This document shows positions 43,829 to 52,413 of a DNA stretch of 64,000 nucleotides, one piece after another. The first letter of the stretch is position 1. Every line of letters starts with the position of its first letter. Source of the DNA: Deinococcus deserti VCD115 (GTDB taxonomy: Bacteria > Deinococcota > Deinococci > Deinococcales > Deinococcaceae); NCBI RefSeq assembly GCF_000020685.1, contig NC_012526.1, positions 340,001 to 404,000 of the forward strand. Direction: 5' to 3'. The notes beneath the pieces were generated by a model. That model ran no database searches, was not told the DNA's origin, and saw nothing but the letters and a program-made list of their open reading frames with translations. Made by a program: the position numbers and the translations under genes.

Positions 43829-43848
43829 TTATGTCATGGAAATGTCAG
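43829..43848. promoter_or_regulatory. Pho-box-like direct repeats upstream of the pit operon
   Basis: ATGTCAT (43831-43837) and ATGTCAG (43842-43848) separated by 4 bp give the 11-bp period of a PhoB box, but are oriented opposite to the operon. The same bases also match the RDRM consensus at 13 of 17 positions (43829-43845). Confidence 0.4.
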
Positions 43849-43931
43849 GACACCGGGGCAAAGGAAGGGGAGGTCCCAGCTGAACCCCCCGACTTCCCTT
43901 CAGTGTAGGCCCTGCCAGGGCCGGCTGGCTC

Positions 43932-45032
43932 TTACCCGGCCCTGACTTCCGGACCGCTAGAGGCACTGACCTGCACGCGGTTGAACGCCCCGGAAGTGAC
44001 GTCGTTCAGGGCATGCTCAGCGTGCATCAGGCTGTTTTCGGGAGTGTCATGCAGATCCGAGAGCCCCACACTGATGCTGGGATTGACCCCCTCGATAGGC
44101 CGAGACGCCACCCGCAGCCGCAGCCGCTCGCAGGCCGCCCGCCCTGCCCGCGCATCCGGGACGCGCAGCAGCACCATGAACTCCCGGGCCGAGAGCCGAC
44201 CCACCAGATCATCGTCTCTCACGCATTCGACCAGGCTCCGTGCGACATGCGCCGTCAGCCGCTCCATAAAGGCCTCGCCTCGTTCGGCTTCCAGGCGCTG
44301 GGCATGGTCGATCCGCACCACAGCCACCGACACGCCAGCAGGCCGTGCGGACAGCTGGCGCAGGCACCGCTCCAGAGCGCTGCGCTGCGGCAGGCCGGTC
44401 AGGGGATCGCGCGGCCCGCTGTCCAGGTCAGCCCAGGCTCCGCGTTTTGTCTGGCGCCGGGTCAACTCCAGTACCGAACGCTGGGCAGTCAGCAGCACGC
44501 CGCAGCCCAGGAGCACCTGAAGCAGTAGCGCTGTGCCTTCGCCTGCTCCCCGCGCAAGTGCACCCACAGTCAGCCCCAGCAGCCCCAGCAGCCCTGCGTT
44601 GGTCAGCCACCTGGCTTCTGCGTGTGGCAGCCGCCAGGTATGTGAGACCATCAGCGCGGGGATCCACAGCAGGACGGGAGCCAGGGCCTGGACCTGGGAT
44701 CCGGCTGGCAGGCTGAGCACCACAAAGGCGGCCTTGAGCAGCACATAGCTCCAGGCCCCCACCATGGCCACGCGGGCTGCAAGAAGAACAGGCAGCGGAA
44801 AGTAACCTGCCGCCGCCAGATTCATGGCGATCAGCAGGCCCAGCAGCGCTGGCAGGGCGAAACGGTCAAAGGCCGCCACTTGCGGATGGGTCGGCCAGAG
44901 CAGCAGTGCCACCCCGGCCAGCACAACCAGAGGCAGTTCCAGGCGGCTCGCGGGTGGAAGCGCCGTCAGTGGGCGAGAGCGGCCCTGCCCGGCATTCAGG
45001 CTTTCCAGGGACAGGGGAGGAGCGTCACGCAT
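43932..45032 (-). CDS. membrane protein with degenerate GGDEF domain
   Basis: 366 residues. The N-terminal half holds about seven hydrophobic segments (residues 25-190). The C-terminal region (about 205-350) is a GGDEF-type domain: PRDPLTGLPQRSALERCLRQL, VAVVRIDHAQRLE, then VGRLSAREFMVLLRV. The diagnostic GG(D/E)EF is replaced by LSAREF, so cyclase activity is unlikely. It may be a receptor or scaffold. Downstream of the pxp operon in the same direction, with a gap of 71 bp. Confidence 0.82.
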   Translation of the reverse strand: MRDAPPLSLESLNAGQGRSRPLTALPPASRLELPLVVLAGVALLLWPTHPQVAAFDRFALPALLGLLIAMNLAAAGYFPLPVLLAARVAMVGAWSYVLLKAAFVVLSLPAGSQVQALAPVLLWIPALMVSHTWRLPHAEARWLTNAGLLGLLGLTVGALARGAGEGTALLLQVLLGCGVLLTAQRSVLELTRRQTKRGAWADLDSGPRDPLTGLPQRSALERCLRQLSARPAGVSVAVVRIDHAQRLEAERGEAFMERLTAHVARSLVECVRDDDLVGRLSAREFMVLLRVPDARAGRAACERLRLRVASRPIEGVNPSISVGLSDLHDTPENSLMHAEHALNDVTSGAFNRVQVSASSGPEVRAG

Positions 45033-45103
45033 ACCGCTTCAGCGAACCATGACGGGCATCACGCGACCCTGACAGCCCTCTACTCTAAACAGGTTGGCAG
45101 CGC

Positions 45104-45853
45104 TCAGATCGGAGCCAGCACCCGCACCCCGGCGCCTTCCAGCGCCACTCGCAGGGCCCTGGCCAGTGTGGCGGCTTCGGCGCCGTCTCCATGCAGGCAC
45201 AGCGTCTGTGCAGGCACGCTGACCACTTCGCCGCTGACCGCCACCGTCTGCCCCCGTGTGGCCAGGGCGATTCCCTGAGCCACTGCCGCTTCCTGTTCCA
45301 GCAGGGCCCCCACCTGCCCGCGCGGCCACAGGCTGCCGTCCGGTGCATATCCCCGGTCCGCAAAACCCTCTCCAACGGGCTTGAGGCCGGCCAGACGGGC
45401 TTCGTGCAGCATGACGCTGTGCTGTCTGGCCAGACCGTAATACAGGGGCACGCCGCTGTCGGCGGCTGCACGCGCAATGGCTGCCGACAGGGCCGGGTCC
45501 TTGACCGCCATGTTGTAGAGCATGCCGTGCGGTTTGACGTGCGCAAGCCGGACTCCCTGCTGCGCAGCCACAGCCTTGAGGGCCTCGATCTGCTCGCGCA
45601 CGAACGCCGTGACCTCAGCAGGTGGGAAATGCAGTTCACGTCGCCCAAAGCCCTCGCGGTCAGGAAAGCCGGGATGGGCACCAGCGGCCACACCATGACG
45701 TGCGGCAAGCTGGAGGCTCTCACGCATACTTTCTACGTCTCCGGCATGCCCACCACACGCGATATTCGCGCTTGTCACGAACGGCATGATGGCCGCCTCA
45801 TGTTCGCTACCTTCTCCCAGATCGGCATTCAGGTCTATGCGGCGTTCGGTCAT
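45104..45853 (-). CDS. pxpA: 5-oxoprolinase subunit A (LamB/YcsF family)
   Basis: ATP-dependent hydrolysis of 5-oxoproline to glutamate with PxpB and PxpC. 249 residues from ATG 45853, which overlaps the pxpC stop as ATGA. Family signatures: RIDLNADLGEG, VTSANIACGGHAGD, GAHPGFPDREGFGRRE, and VKPHGMLYNMAV. Third gene of the pxpBCA operon. Confidence 0.95.
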   Translation of the reverse strand: MTERRIDLNADLGEGSEHEAAIMPFVTSANIACGGHAGDVESMRESLQLAARHGVAAGAHPGFPDREGFGRRELHFPPAEVTAFVREQIEALKAVAAQQGVRLAHVKPHGMLYNMAVKDPALSAAIARAAADSGVPLYYGLARQHSVMLHEARLAGLKPVGEGFADRGYAPDGSLWPRGQVGALLEQEAAVAQGIALATRGQTVAVSGEVVSVPAQTLCLHGDGAEAATLARALRVALEGAGVRVLAPI

Positions 45854-46794
45854 GTCCTGTTGTACCACCAGCGCAGCGCGTCTTCGGCCAGACGCAGCGA
45901 CTGCTCACGGGCCTGAAGCGCGGCCCTGGCCTGCGCGGTGTCCACCAGCGTGAAGTGCAGCCGGTCGCCGGGCCGAAGCTGGCCCAGGCGCGGCAGATCT
46001 GCGCTGGCCACCACCAGCGGCGTCGGATAGCCGCCGTGGGTGCCGGCGTCGGGCAGCAGCACGATCGGGCGCCCATCCGGGGGCAATTGCACCGCCCCCG
46101 GCACATTCGGCAGGCTGACCCGGCCCGGATCATGCGGAGCGCGGAAAGTTTCAGTCAGGCGCGCGCCCATGCGGTCTACCTGGGAACTGACCGTCAGCTC
46201 TCTTTCCAGCAGGGACTCAAGCAACTCTGGGGTGGCTTCCGCAGTTGCCAGAACCCGCAAGCTGTGCTGCGGACCCACCGGCGTGTACAGCTCCGGCGAC
46301 ACCCTGGCCCGTGACGCGGCCGCGGGTGGAGGGTGGCTGGCCAGGGTCAGCCGGTCGCCGCGCTGCAGGGCCCGTCCTGCCAGCCCGCCGAAGCCGCTGC
46401 GCAGGTCGGTGGACCGGCTGCCAAAGACCTGCTCGCCTGCCAGCCCGCCGCGCACCGCCAGGATCGCCCGCAGGCCGCGGGGTGTGCCGCCGATGGTCAG
46501 GGTCTGTCCGGCCCGCACCTGCACCGCCTGCCACAGCGGCAGCGCAGCGGCCTCCAGGCTGGCTTCAAATGGGGCACCGCACAGCGCTACCAGCGCCCCG
46601 GCGTGAAAGTGCAGTGCCGGGCCCTGCAGGGTCAGTTCCAGGGCCGCTGCGTGGGCCGGATTGCCCACCAGCGCCTGGGCCATCCGCAGGGCCACCGGGT
46701 CCGCAGCCCCGCCGGTCGGCACCCCCAGGGCCCGCGCCTGCCGGCCGGTGTCCTGCAGCGTGGTCTGCAGCCCCGGCCTGAAGACCTCGATCAT
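45850..46794 (-). CDS. pxpC: 5-oxoprolinase subunit C (biotin-dependent carboxyltransferase-like)
   Basis: 314 residues. MIEVFRPGLQTTLQDTGRQA at the start, GVPTGGAADPVALRMAQALVGN, LRAILAVRGGLAGEQVFGSRSTDLRSGFGGLAGR, and PPDGRPIVLLPDAGTHGGYP are the KipA/PxpC hallmarks. Overlaps pxpB and pxpA by 4 bp each, so the three subunits are produced together. Confidence 0.95.
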   Translation of the reverse strand: MIEVFRPGLQTTLQDTGRQARALGVPTGGAADPVALRMAQALVGNPAHAAALELTLQGPALHFHAGALVALCGAPFEASLEAAALPLWQAVQVRAGQTLTIGGTPRGLRAILAVRGGLAGEQVFGSRSTDLRSGFGGLAGRALQRGDRLTLASHPPPAAASRARVSPELYTPVGPQHSLRVLATAEATPELLESLLERELTVSSQVDRMGARLTETFRAPHDPGRVSLPNVPGAVQLPPDGRPIVLLPDAGTHGGYPTPLVVASADLPRLGQLRPGDRLHFTLVDTAQARAALQAREQSLRLAEDALRWWYNRT

Positions 46795-47429
46795 GGGATC
46801 ACCGGGTCAAAGCGCACCCGGTCGCCGGGCTGCCAGAGCAGAGGCTCGGGGCGGCGAAGATCGAAGAGCGGCGCGTCTGTGTGGCCAATCAGTCGCCAGC
46901 CGCCCGGCGTTTCCCGCGGATACACCCCGGCCCAGGGCCCGCCCAGCGCCACACTGCCAGCTGGCACGCGCTCACGCGGGGTGGTCAGACGCGGCATCTG
47001 AAACCTGGGGGGCAGACCGGTCAGAAAGGCAAACCCAGGTGTGAAGCCCAGAAACGCCACCTCCAGAGAAAGCGCACACAGGGCCTCAACGAAAGCCGGC
47101 ACGCTCAGGTCCACATGTGCCGCGCACCACGTCAGGTCCTCTCCGTCGAACGTGACCGGGATGATCAGGTCGCGCCCTGCACCGATATCTGCGTCATCCA
47201 GATGCCTCAGGCGGGTAAGCAGGGCCGTTTCGATCTCGTCCGGCTCGACCAGCAGGGGGTCGAACAGCACGGTCAGCACATTCAGCGCCGGAACACTCTC
47301 GCGCACGCCGGGAAGGGGAGAGGCCAGCAGGCTGGCTCTCAGGGCCTGAGCGCGGCGGGAATGCACCACCAGGGCCGCGTCGCCCAGCAGCTCGAAGCGC
47401 GGTGTCTCCGCAGGCAGGCCTTGGGTCAC
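46791..47429 (-). CDS. pxpB: 5-oxoprolinase subunit B (KipI family)
   Basis: 212 residues. Allophanate-hydrolase subunit 1 fold: FELLGDAALVVH, then IPVTFDGEDL, the region AFLGFTPGFAFLTGLPPRF, and TTPRERVPAGSVALGGPWAGVYP. First gene of the operon, 46 bp from the divergent nitrilase-like gene. Confidence 0.94.
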   Translation of the reverse strand: MTQGLPAETPRFELLGDAALVVHSRRAQALRASLLASPLPGVRESVPALNVLTVLFDPLLVEPDEIETALLTRLRHLDDADIGAGRDLIIPVTFDGEDLTWCAAHVDLSVPAFVEALCALSLEVAFLGFTPGFAFLTGLPPRFQMPRLTTPRERVPAGSVALGGPWAGVYPRETPGGWRLIGHTDAPLFDLRRPEPLLWQPGDRVRFDPVIP

Positions 47430-47463
47430 GCGCGCATCATTTCACGTTGCGGCGCATCGCGGG

Positions 47464-47469
47464 TACGCT
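47464..47469 (+). promoter_or_regulatory. -10 element for leaderless nitrilase-like gene
   Basis: TACGCT ends 6 nt before ATG 47476. No Shine-Dalgarno is visible. Confidence 0.5.
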
Positions 47470-47475
47470 GGGTTC

Positions 47476-48732
47476 ATGGCGTCCGGTGACCGGCATTTCC
47501 GTGTGGTGGCTGTCCAGCCCAAGTGGCACGCCGAGGATTTCATCAGCGCGGCGGCCTTTCGCCGGTGGATGCGGGCGCAGCTGGAACAGGCCCGGCCCCA
47601 CATGAGACCGGACCGGCCAACCCTGGTGGTCCTGACCGAACTCAATGGCCTTCCTCTGGTCTTGCGCGGATCGCCCTGGGCACCCCGGCTGCGCACCTTC
47701 GAGCGGGCCGCCGCCGCGTTGTTCGCCACCCGGCTGGTCAGGACCCTGCCGCTGATGCTGCGTGAACGGACCGGCCCGGTGCGCGCCCTGCAACTGGCAG
47801 GCAGCGAGGAGAACACACGGCTGTACCTCGAGACCTGCCGGGACCTGGCCCGCGAATACGGCGTCTACCTCTGCTGTGGCAGCACGCCCATGCCCCGCTA
47901 TGTGCGCCGCGGCCGCTCTCTGAGCCGTGAGCCTGGCGTGCTGACCAACCAGACGGTGTTGCTTGATCCCAGTGGGAATCTGATCGGGGTGACCGACAAG
48001 GTGCACCTCACTCCCGACGAGCAAGGAGACGGCGTGGACCTGACCCCCGGCCGCCTGAATGAACTGCGGGTGTTTCCGACACCGGTCGGAGACCTGGGCG
48101 TAGCTATTAGCCTGGACGCGTTCCGGGCCGATGTGATTGAGCGCCTGGAGGCTCAGGGCTGCACGGTCCTGCTGCAGCCCGATGCCAACGGTGCCCCGTG
48201 GACCTCCCTGGAAGGTCTTCCGCCTGACCCCCAACAGGTGCGTGATCAGCCGGTGGCCTGGCTGGAAAGCAGCTGGACCGCCACGACCAGCGGCCGGAAT
48301 ATCCGTTACGCCGTCAATCCCATGGTGGTCGGCAACCTGCTGGACCTGACCTTCGACGGACAGAGTGCCATTACTGGCCGTCCCGAGGACGCCCCCGAGC
48401 CGCGCAGCTATGTTCTGACGTCGCCCCGCCCGGGCTTTCTGGCCCTGGCGCCCTGGGTAGAGGAAGGTCCGCCTGAGCAGCTGCGGCAGACAGGTCTGGA
48501 TCTGGCGGCCCACAGTGGTCATCCCCGCGAGAACACCTACCGCACAGACGTGCTGTTCGCAGACCTGAGCCTGCCGGCCAGCACATGCCCAGTGCCGCCC
48601 CGCACCCCCCACGAAGAGGCGCTGGATGAACTGCTACGCGGCCGTATTCAGTCGTCCCGGCGCGCTCCAAGCTGGATCATGCTAGGCACCCTGATGCTGG
48701 GCCTGCTCAGGCTGATCCGACAAAAGCGTTGA
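47476..48732 (+). CDS. nitrilase-superfamily protein lacking the catalytic cysteine
   Basis: 418 residues. The carbon-nitrogen hydrolase order is present. VVAVQPKW is strand one, VVLTELNGLPL has the catalytic Glu, LIGVTDKVHLTPDEQ has the catalytic Lys, and VGDLGVAISLDAFRAD is the nucleophile strand, where the usual Cys before the Asp is replaced (SLDAF). Residues about 55-110 are an unusual Arg-rich insertion after the Glu motif, and the C-terminus ends in a hydrophobic helix WIMLGTLMLGLLRLI. Probably a non-hydrolytic relative, possibly membrane-attached. Confidence 0.8.
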   Translation: MASGDRHFRVVAVQPKWHAEDFISAAAFRRWMRAQLEQARPHMRPDRPTLVVLTELNGLPLVLRGSPWAPRLRTFERAAAALFATRLVRTLPLMLRERTGPVRALQLAGSEENTRLYLETCRDLAREYGVYLCCGSTPMPRYVRRGRSLSREPGVLTNQTVLLDPSGNLIGVTDKVHLTPDEQGDGVDLTPGRLNELRVFPTPVGDLGVAISLDAFRADVIERLEAQGCTVLLQPDANGAPWTSLEGLPPDPQQVRDQPVAWLESSWTATTSGRNIRYAVNPMVVGNLLDLTFDGQSAITGRPEDAPEPRSYVLTSPRPGFLALAPWVEEGPPEQLRQTGLDLAAHSGHPRENTYRTDVLFADLSLPASTCPVPPRTPHEEALDELLRGRIQSSRRAPSWIMLGTLMLGLLRLIRQKR

Positions 48733-48757
48733 CAACTTCCGACCTCCCCCCTATACT
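48729..48757 (+). promoter_or_regulatory. strong sigma-70 promoter of the tRNA cluster
   Basis: TTGACA at 48729-48734, 17-bp spacer, TATACT at 48752-48757. It overlaps the stop codon of the preceding gene. Confidence 0.85.
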
Positions 48758-48794
48758 TCCCCTCGCGCTCAGGACAGCACCTGAGACGCACCCA

Positions 48795-48888
<94 letters not shown>

Positions 48889-48903
48889 TAAATACCCAGA
48901 GTT

Positions 48904-48991
48904 GGAGAGGTGGGTGAGTGGTTGAAACCGCACCCCTGCTAAGGGTGTATACCGCAAGGTATCGAGGGTTCGAATCCCTCCCTCTTCGCCA
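48904..48991 (+). tRNA. tRNA-Ser (GCU)
   Basis: 88-nt class II tRNA. The anticodon loop CTGCTAA gives GCT. Long variable arm (TGTATACCGCAAGGTATCG region), T loop GGTTCGAATCC, encoded CCA. Confidence 0.95.
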
Positions 48992-49002
48992 AAACTTACA
49001 GG

Positions 49003-49081
<79 letters not shown>

Positions 49082-49085
49082 CAAG

Positions 49086-49112
49086 AAAGCCCCGCGTGAG
49101 CGGGGTTTTTCG
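49086..49112 (+). terminator. terminator of the tRNA cluster
   Basis: GCCCCGC, loop GTGA, GCGGGG, then TTTTTC. Confidence 0.9.
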
Positions 49113-49382
49113 TAGTTTTCAATTTTTGGAAGCTAAAACCTCGAAACAGCTTGTCCATTTATGAGATCAATTTCTGCGGCGCGGTCGTGACGAAGCACGT
49201 GAGGAGATCCATAGGCTCGTAGGCTCGCCAGCCAGTCCGTGACCTGCGCGGCGGGTGTCCAGCACGGTCCATAGGCACGGGCAGCAAAAGTGCCGATCAA
49301 TAATTCCTGAGGTCAGCAGAACAGCCCTCCCATGCAGGAGGGCTGTCTCAGGTCAGGGTGGAACTGGGGTGAAGCAGGCGTT
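49113..49382. other. 270-bp gap between tRNA cluster and rpoD
   Basis: No supported gene. A 55-codon minus-strand frame (near 49130-49300) reads LIGTFAARAYGPCWTPAAQV and onward with protein-like composition, but has only a TTG start and no visible ribosome site. It could be a remnant. The rpoD terminator hairpin occupies 49321-49346. Confidence 0.35.
49321..49346 (-). terminator. terminator hairpin of rpoD
   Basis: Perfect 10-bp stem ACAGCCCTCC (49321-49330), loop CATGCA, complement 49337-49346, 37 bp after the rpoD stop. The T tract is weak. Confidence 0.6.
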
Positions 49383-50582
49383 TTAGTCCAGAAAATCGCG
49401 GAGGCCGGCGTTCAGGCTCTCGCCGTACTTGAGTTTGCGCAGAGCCTTGCTTTCAATCTGGCGCACGCGCTCACGCGTGACACTCAGAAGCTGCCCCACT
49501 TCTTCCAGCGTATGTTCGCGGCCGTCCACGAAACCGTTGCGCAGCTTCAGGACCAGCGCTTCACGTTCTCCCAGCGAGCTCAGTGCGCGTTCCAGCGCCT
49601 CACTCAGGAGCGTCTGACTGGCGTTCTGCACGGGCGAGCCGAAGCGCTCGTCCGGAAGAAAGTCTCCGTAGAAGCTGTCGCCCTCGTCCCCAATCGGTGT
49701 TTCCAGAGAGATCGGCTCATGGCCCACCTTCTGCGTATCCGTCACCTTCTCGGCGTCCCAACCCGGTCCCATCGCTTCGGCCATCTCCTCCGCGAGAGGT
49801 TCACGCGACAGTTCCATCTCCAGCTGCCTGCTGATGCGGCTGAGCTTGTTGATGGTCTCCACCATGTGGACAGGGACGCGGATGGTGCGTGACTTGTCTG
49901 CGATGGCGCGCGTCAGGGCCTGACGGATCCACCAGGTGGCGTAGGTGGAGAACTTGTAGCCCCGGCGGTATTCGAACTTCTCGACCGCACGAATCAGGCC
50001 CTGGTTGCCTTCCTGAATCAGGTCCAGAAGATTCAGTCCACGGTTCGCATATTTCTTGGCAATACTGACCACCAGACGGAGGTTGGCCTCAGTAAGAGAC
50101 TTCTTGGCTGCTTCACCGTCCTCGACGAGCCGCTGCAGGTGCCGGCGGTGGCGGTCGTCGAGGTCCGGGTTGCTCTCCAGTTCATTGCGGGCCGCTTCGC
50201 CCTCCTCGTACCGGCGCGCGAGATCCATTTCTTCCACGGCGCTGAGCAGTTCGATCTGTCCAATCTCGTGCAGGTACTGCCGGAGCGAATCACCCTGATA
50301 GGCGTCCGCGCTGATGTGAATTTCGAGTTCCTCAGCGTCCTTAGTGGCGTCAACCGGAGCTGAATCCAGGTCCGCTTCCAGACCCAGGCCATCGTCCAGC
50401 ACTTCCGGGTCCACAGGAGCAGCCAACTGGTCCAGTGCGGTGAGCTCTGTAGGCCGATCGAGTTCCACTTCAGCGGCGGGGTCATGGGCAGCAGACTTGG
50501 GGGTTGTGATCCGGGCCTGCCGGGGTGCGCGTGCGCGCTTGGGAATGGGTGTGGAGGAATTCAGTGTGGATTTTGCTGGCAT
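49383..50582 (-). CDS. rpoD: primary RNA polymerase sigma factor (sigma-70)
   Basis: 399 residues. A long Lys/Pro/acidic N-terminus is followed by region 1.2 ([21 protein letters not shown]). Region 2 has [22 protein letters not shown] and [19 protein letters not shown] with the -10-reading aromatics. Region 3 is [15 protein letters not shown], and region 4 is [21 protein letters not shown]. This is the housekeeping sigma type. It should read the TTGACA/TATAAT-like promoters seen in this window. Confidence 0.96.
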   Translation of the reverse strand: MPAKSTLNSSTPIPKRARAPRQARITTPKSAAHDPAAEVELDRPTELTALDQLAAPVDPEVLDDGLGLEADLDSAPVDATKDAEELEIHISADAYQGDSLRQYLHEIGQIELLSAVEEMDLARRYEEGEAARNELESNPDLDDRHRRHLQRLVEDGEAAKKSLTEANLRLVVSIAKKYANRGLNLLDLIQEGNQGLIRAVEKFEYRRGYKFSTYATWWIRQALTRAIADKSRTIRVPVHMVETINKLSRISRQLEMELSREPLAEEMAEAMGPGWDAEKVTDTQKVGHEPISLETPIGDEGDSFYGDFLPDERFGSPVQNASQTLLSEALERALSSLGEREALVLKLRNGFVDGREHTLEEVGQLLSVTRERVRQIESKALRKLKYGESLNAGLRDFLD

Positions 50583-50696
50583 GGTAATTGTCGTCTCCGT
50601 AGTGCCCAGGCGACGCTGGCCGCCGGAACATGGCGAGAGGTTGGGATCAGTGGCAGGCGGTCAGGAAGTGCGAGAGGTGCGGCCGTTCTCCAGAGG

Positions 50697-51074
50697 TCAG
50701 TTCAGCTTCCGCTCGATGTGACCCAGTTCGCCAATCACGTTTTTTATGGCTTTTACCAGAGCGCTTGCGGCCTGACTGTCCGTGCTGTTTGCGCGGCGCT
50801 GCTCGTAGGCGCCGCGAAAATCAGCGAGGGCCAGGAGAAATGTGGTAAAGAGTTCGGTCTGCTGGGCGCTCTGGAATCCCGGTTGACCAGCACCGCTGGT
50901 CATGAGGGTATGGCTTGCCTGGTACAGCTCGCGTTTAGCGCGTTCGTGCCTCTGGACACCCTTGATGAGATGCCCGCTTTGCAGGAATTCTTTCGCGGCA
51001 CGAAGTTCCTGGGCGGCTGTTACCACGGCATGCACATCAGCAGACATCTCTGACGGATGGTGCATGTAGGTCAT
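50697..51074 (-). CDS. small helical protein of unknown function
   Basis: 125 residues, alpha-helical, no signal peptide. It contains HAVVTAAQELRAAKEFLQSGH and ALVKAIKNVIGELGHIERKLN. AAAAGGA lies 7 nt before the ATG. Upstream of rpoD by 114 bp in the same direction. No family recognised. Confidence 0.65.
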   Translation of the reverse strand: MTYMHHPSEMSADVHAVVTAAQELRAAKEFLQSGHLIKGVQRHERAKRELYQASHTLMTSGAGQPGFQSAQQTELFTTFLLALADFRGAYEQRRANSTDSQAASALVKAIKNVIGELGHIERKLN

Positions 51075-52413
51075 CGGTGGTCCTTTTAATACGGGCTGAG
51101 GAGGTACCCCTCAGTCTGGTGAAAAGAGAGTGTGCTTGAAGAACAGCTGAGTGCCGTTCTGTCTCGTGTTCTGGTTCGACGTCTGCCTATGGTCCGCCCA
51201 ACGGAGGATGTAAACCTGACGGGCCGGAAGTGGCAAGGCGCCATGTAACAGGGAAGGCCGCCACAAGAGAGCCGCAATAGTCCTGAGGTCCTTGAAAGCA
51301 AAGTGTGGGGTCTCAGTGCGCAGTCGCCGTGAACAGCAGAGAGGTGGTTGGCCAGTCAGGCCACGGTCTACAGTCAATTGCTGCAGACCCCAGGAGAAGG
51401 GCGGACATTTGAGCTTGCGAAGACGTGCATCGCAAGGGGAATCCGTTGACTTGTGCAGCGGAGCCGAACCGCGCAGGACTCCAATAATATGCGATTGATA
51501 CTGCTTATGTCAACGTTTTTGCCGTAACAGTTGTAGATTTCTGAGCATGATGGGTATTCAATGACAGATGAGCGGTCTGAAGTGTTCGCCATGCGGCACC
51601 GTCCGCATCTACCGCCATCAGCTCACGCTACGACTAGTTTGGAATCTGGCGCTGAGGGGCAGGTGAGCGTCCGGGTCATCTAGGAAGCCTGTTTTCTGGC
51701 TGCGGTGTTTTACTTGCCCTTCATACGGCTGACTTTCCGCTCATCACAGTTATGGCCTGAGGGCGGCGTCCATTTCGCAGAACATCAGGCCGTATGCCAC
51801 TGTGGATCATGCTGTGGTCGGCCCTTCCGAAGGTACGAGTGTAAGCCACGAGTGTGATGCATTGTTGCTCAATTCAAATGTCAAACCGTCCTCAGTAGCA
51901 ACTGGTTCCTAAAAAGTAAATCCAGTGTTCAATAGGAAGGTACTTATTGGCATAGAAACGTTTAGTGCTATACGAGTACATAGGCCGGGCTTTTGCGGCG
52001 CTCGATGAAACGCTGCGGTCGGAGGGGTACCCCATCAAGCAGGTGTACGGGGAGTTCATCATGGCGGAAGTGTTCTACACCGGCCCGTGGGACACGGACA
52101 ATCTCGGAGCGCTGGAGACCGGTGTCCGCTGGCTGCTTCATCCGCAGGACACCGGCTCGATTCACCGCAGGCTGGTCGTATCACGGCCATCAGGGTGTGC
52201 CCGCCCTGTCCGGTCCTGAGCATTCCTTCGGCTGTCAGTGCAGTTCCTTTGGCCGGTGCCAGAGACCGGCCACTCCTGGAGGAGCCATATGCACCCTCCC
52301 TGGAACCTGAAACAAAAATCTCCCCATGGCAACGTGGACAGCAAGGCACTTTTGGAAGCCTCCGCCGGGCGTGAGAGCCGCCGGGGTTCCTCTGACCCGG
52401 CTGAGGGCACGGT
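51075..52413. other. 1.3-kb gene-poor, partly AT-rich region
   Basis: Apart from the minus-strand promoter at 51484-51513 I can support no gene. A frame from about 51965 reads YIGRAFAALDETLRSEGYPI and EFIMAEVFYTGPWDTDNLGALETG up to about 52160. It then runs into unrelated sequence, as expected for a truncated gene, but I do not recognise it. The stretches 51480-51560 and 51840-51965 are markedly AT-richer than the neighbours. Confidence 0.5.
51484..51513 (-). promoter_or_regulatory. near-consensus sigma-70 promoter without adjacent gene
   Basis: On the minus strand TTGACA, 18-bp spacer, TATTAT. Transcription would start near 51476, about 400 nt before the next gene (start 51074). Confidence 0.6.

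Noticed and set aside
51503..51520. TTATGTCA half of an RDRM near 51505
   Set aside because: Only the left 8 bases match; the right half is TTTTTG. The bases are better explained as the -35 of the minus-strand promoter.
51374..51592. 72-codon minus-strand frame starting MANTSDRSS
   Set aside because: It spans the strong promoter, and its composition is Cys/Ser-rich and random-looking.
51561..51683. 40-codon frame MTDERSEVFAMRH
   Set aside because: No Shine-Dalgarno, no -10 at leaderless distance, and no protein-like pattern.
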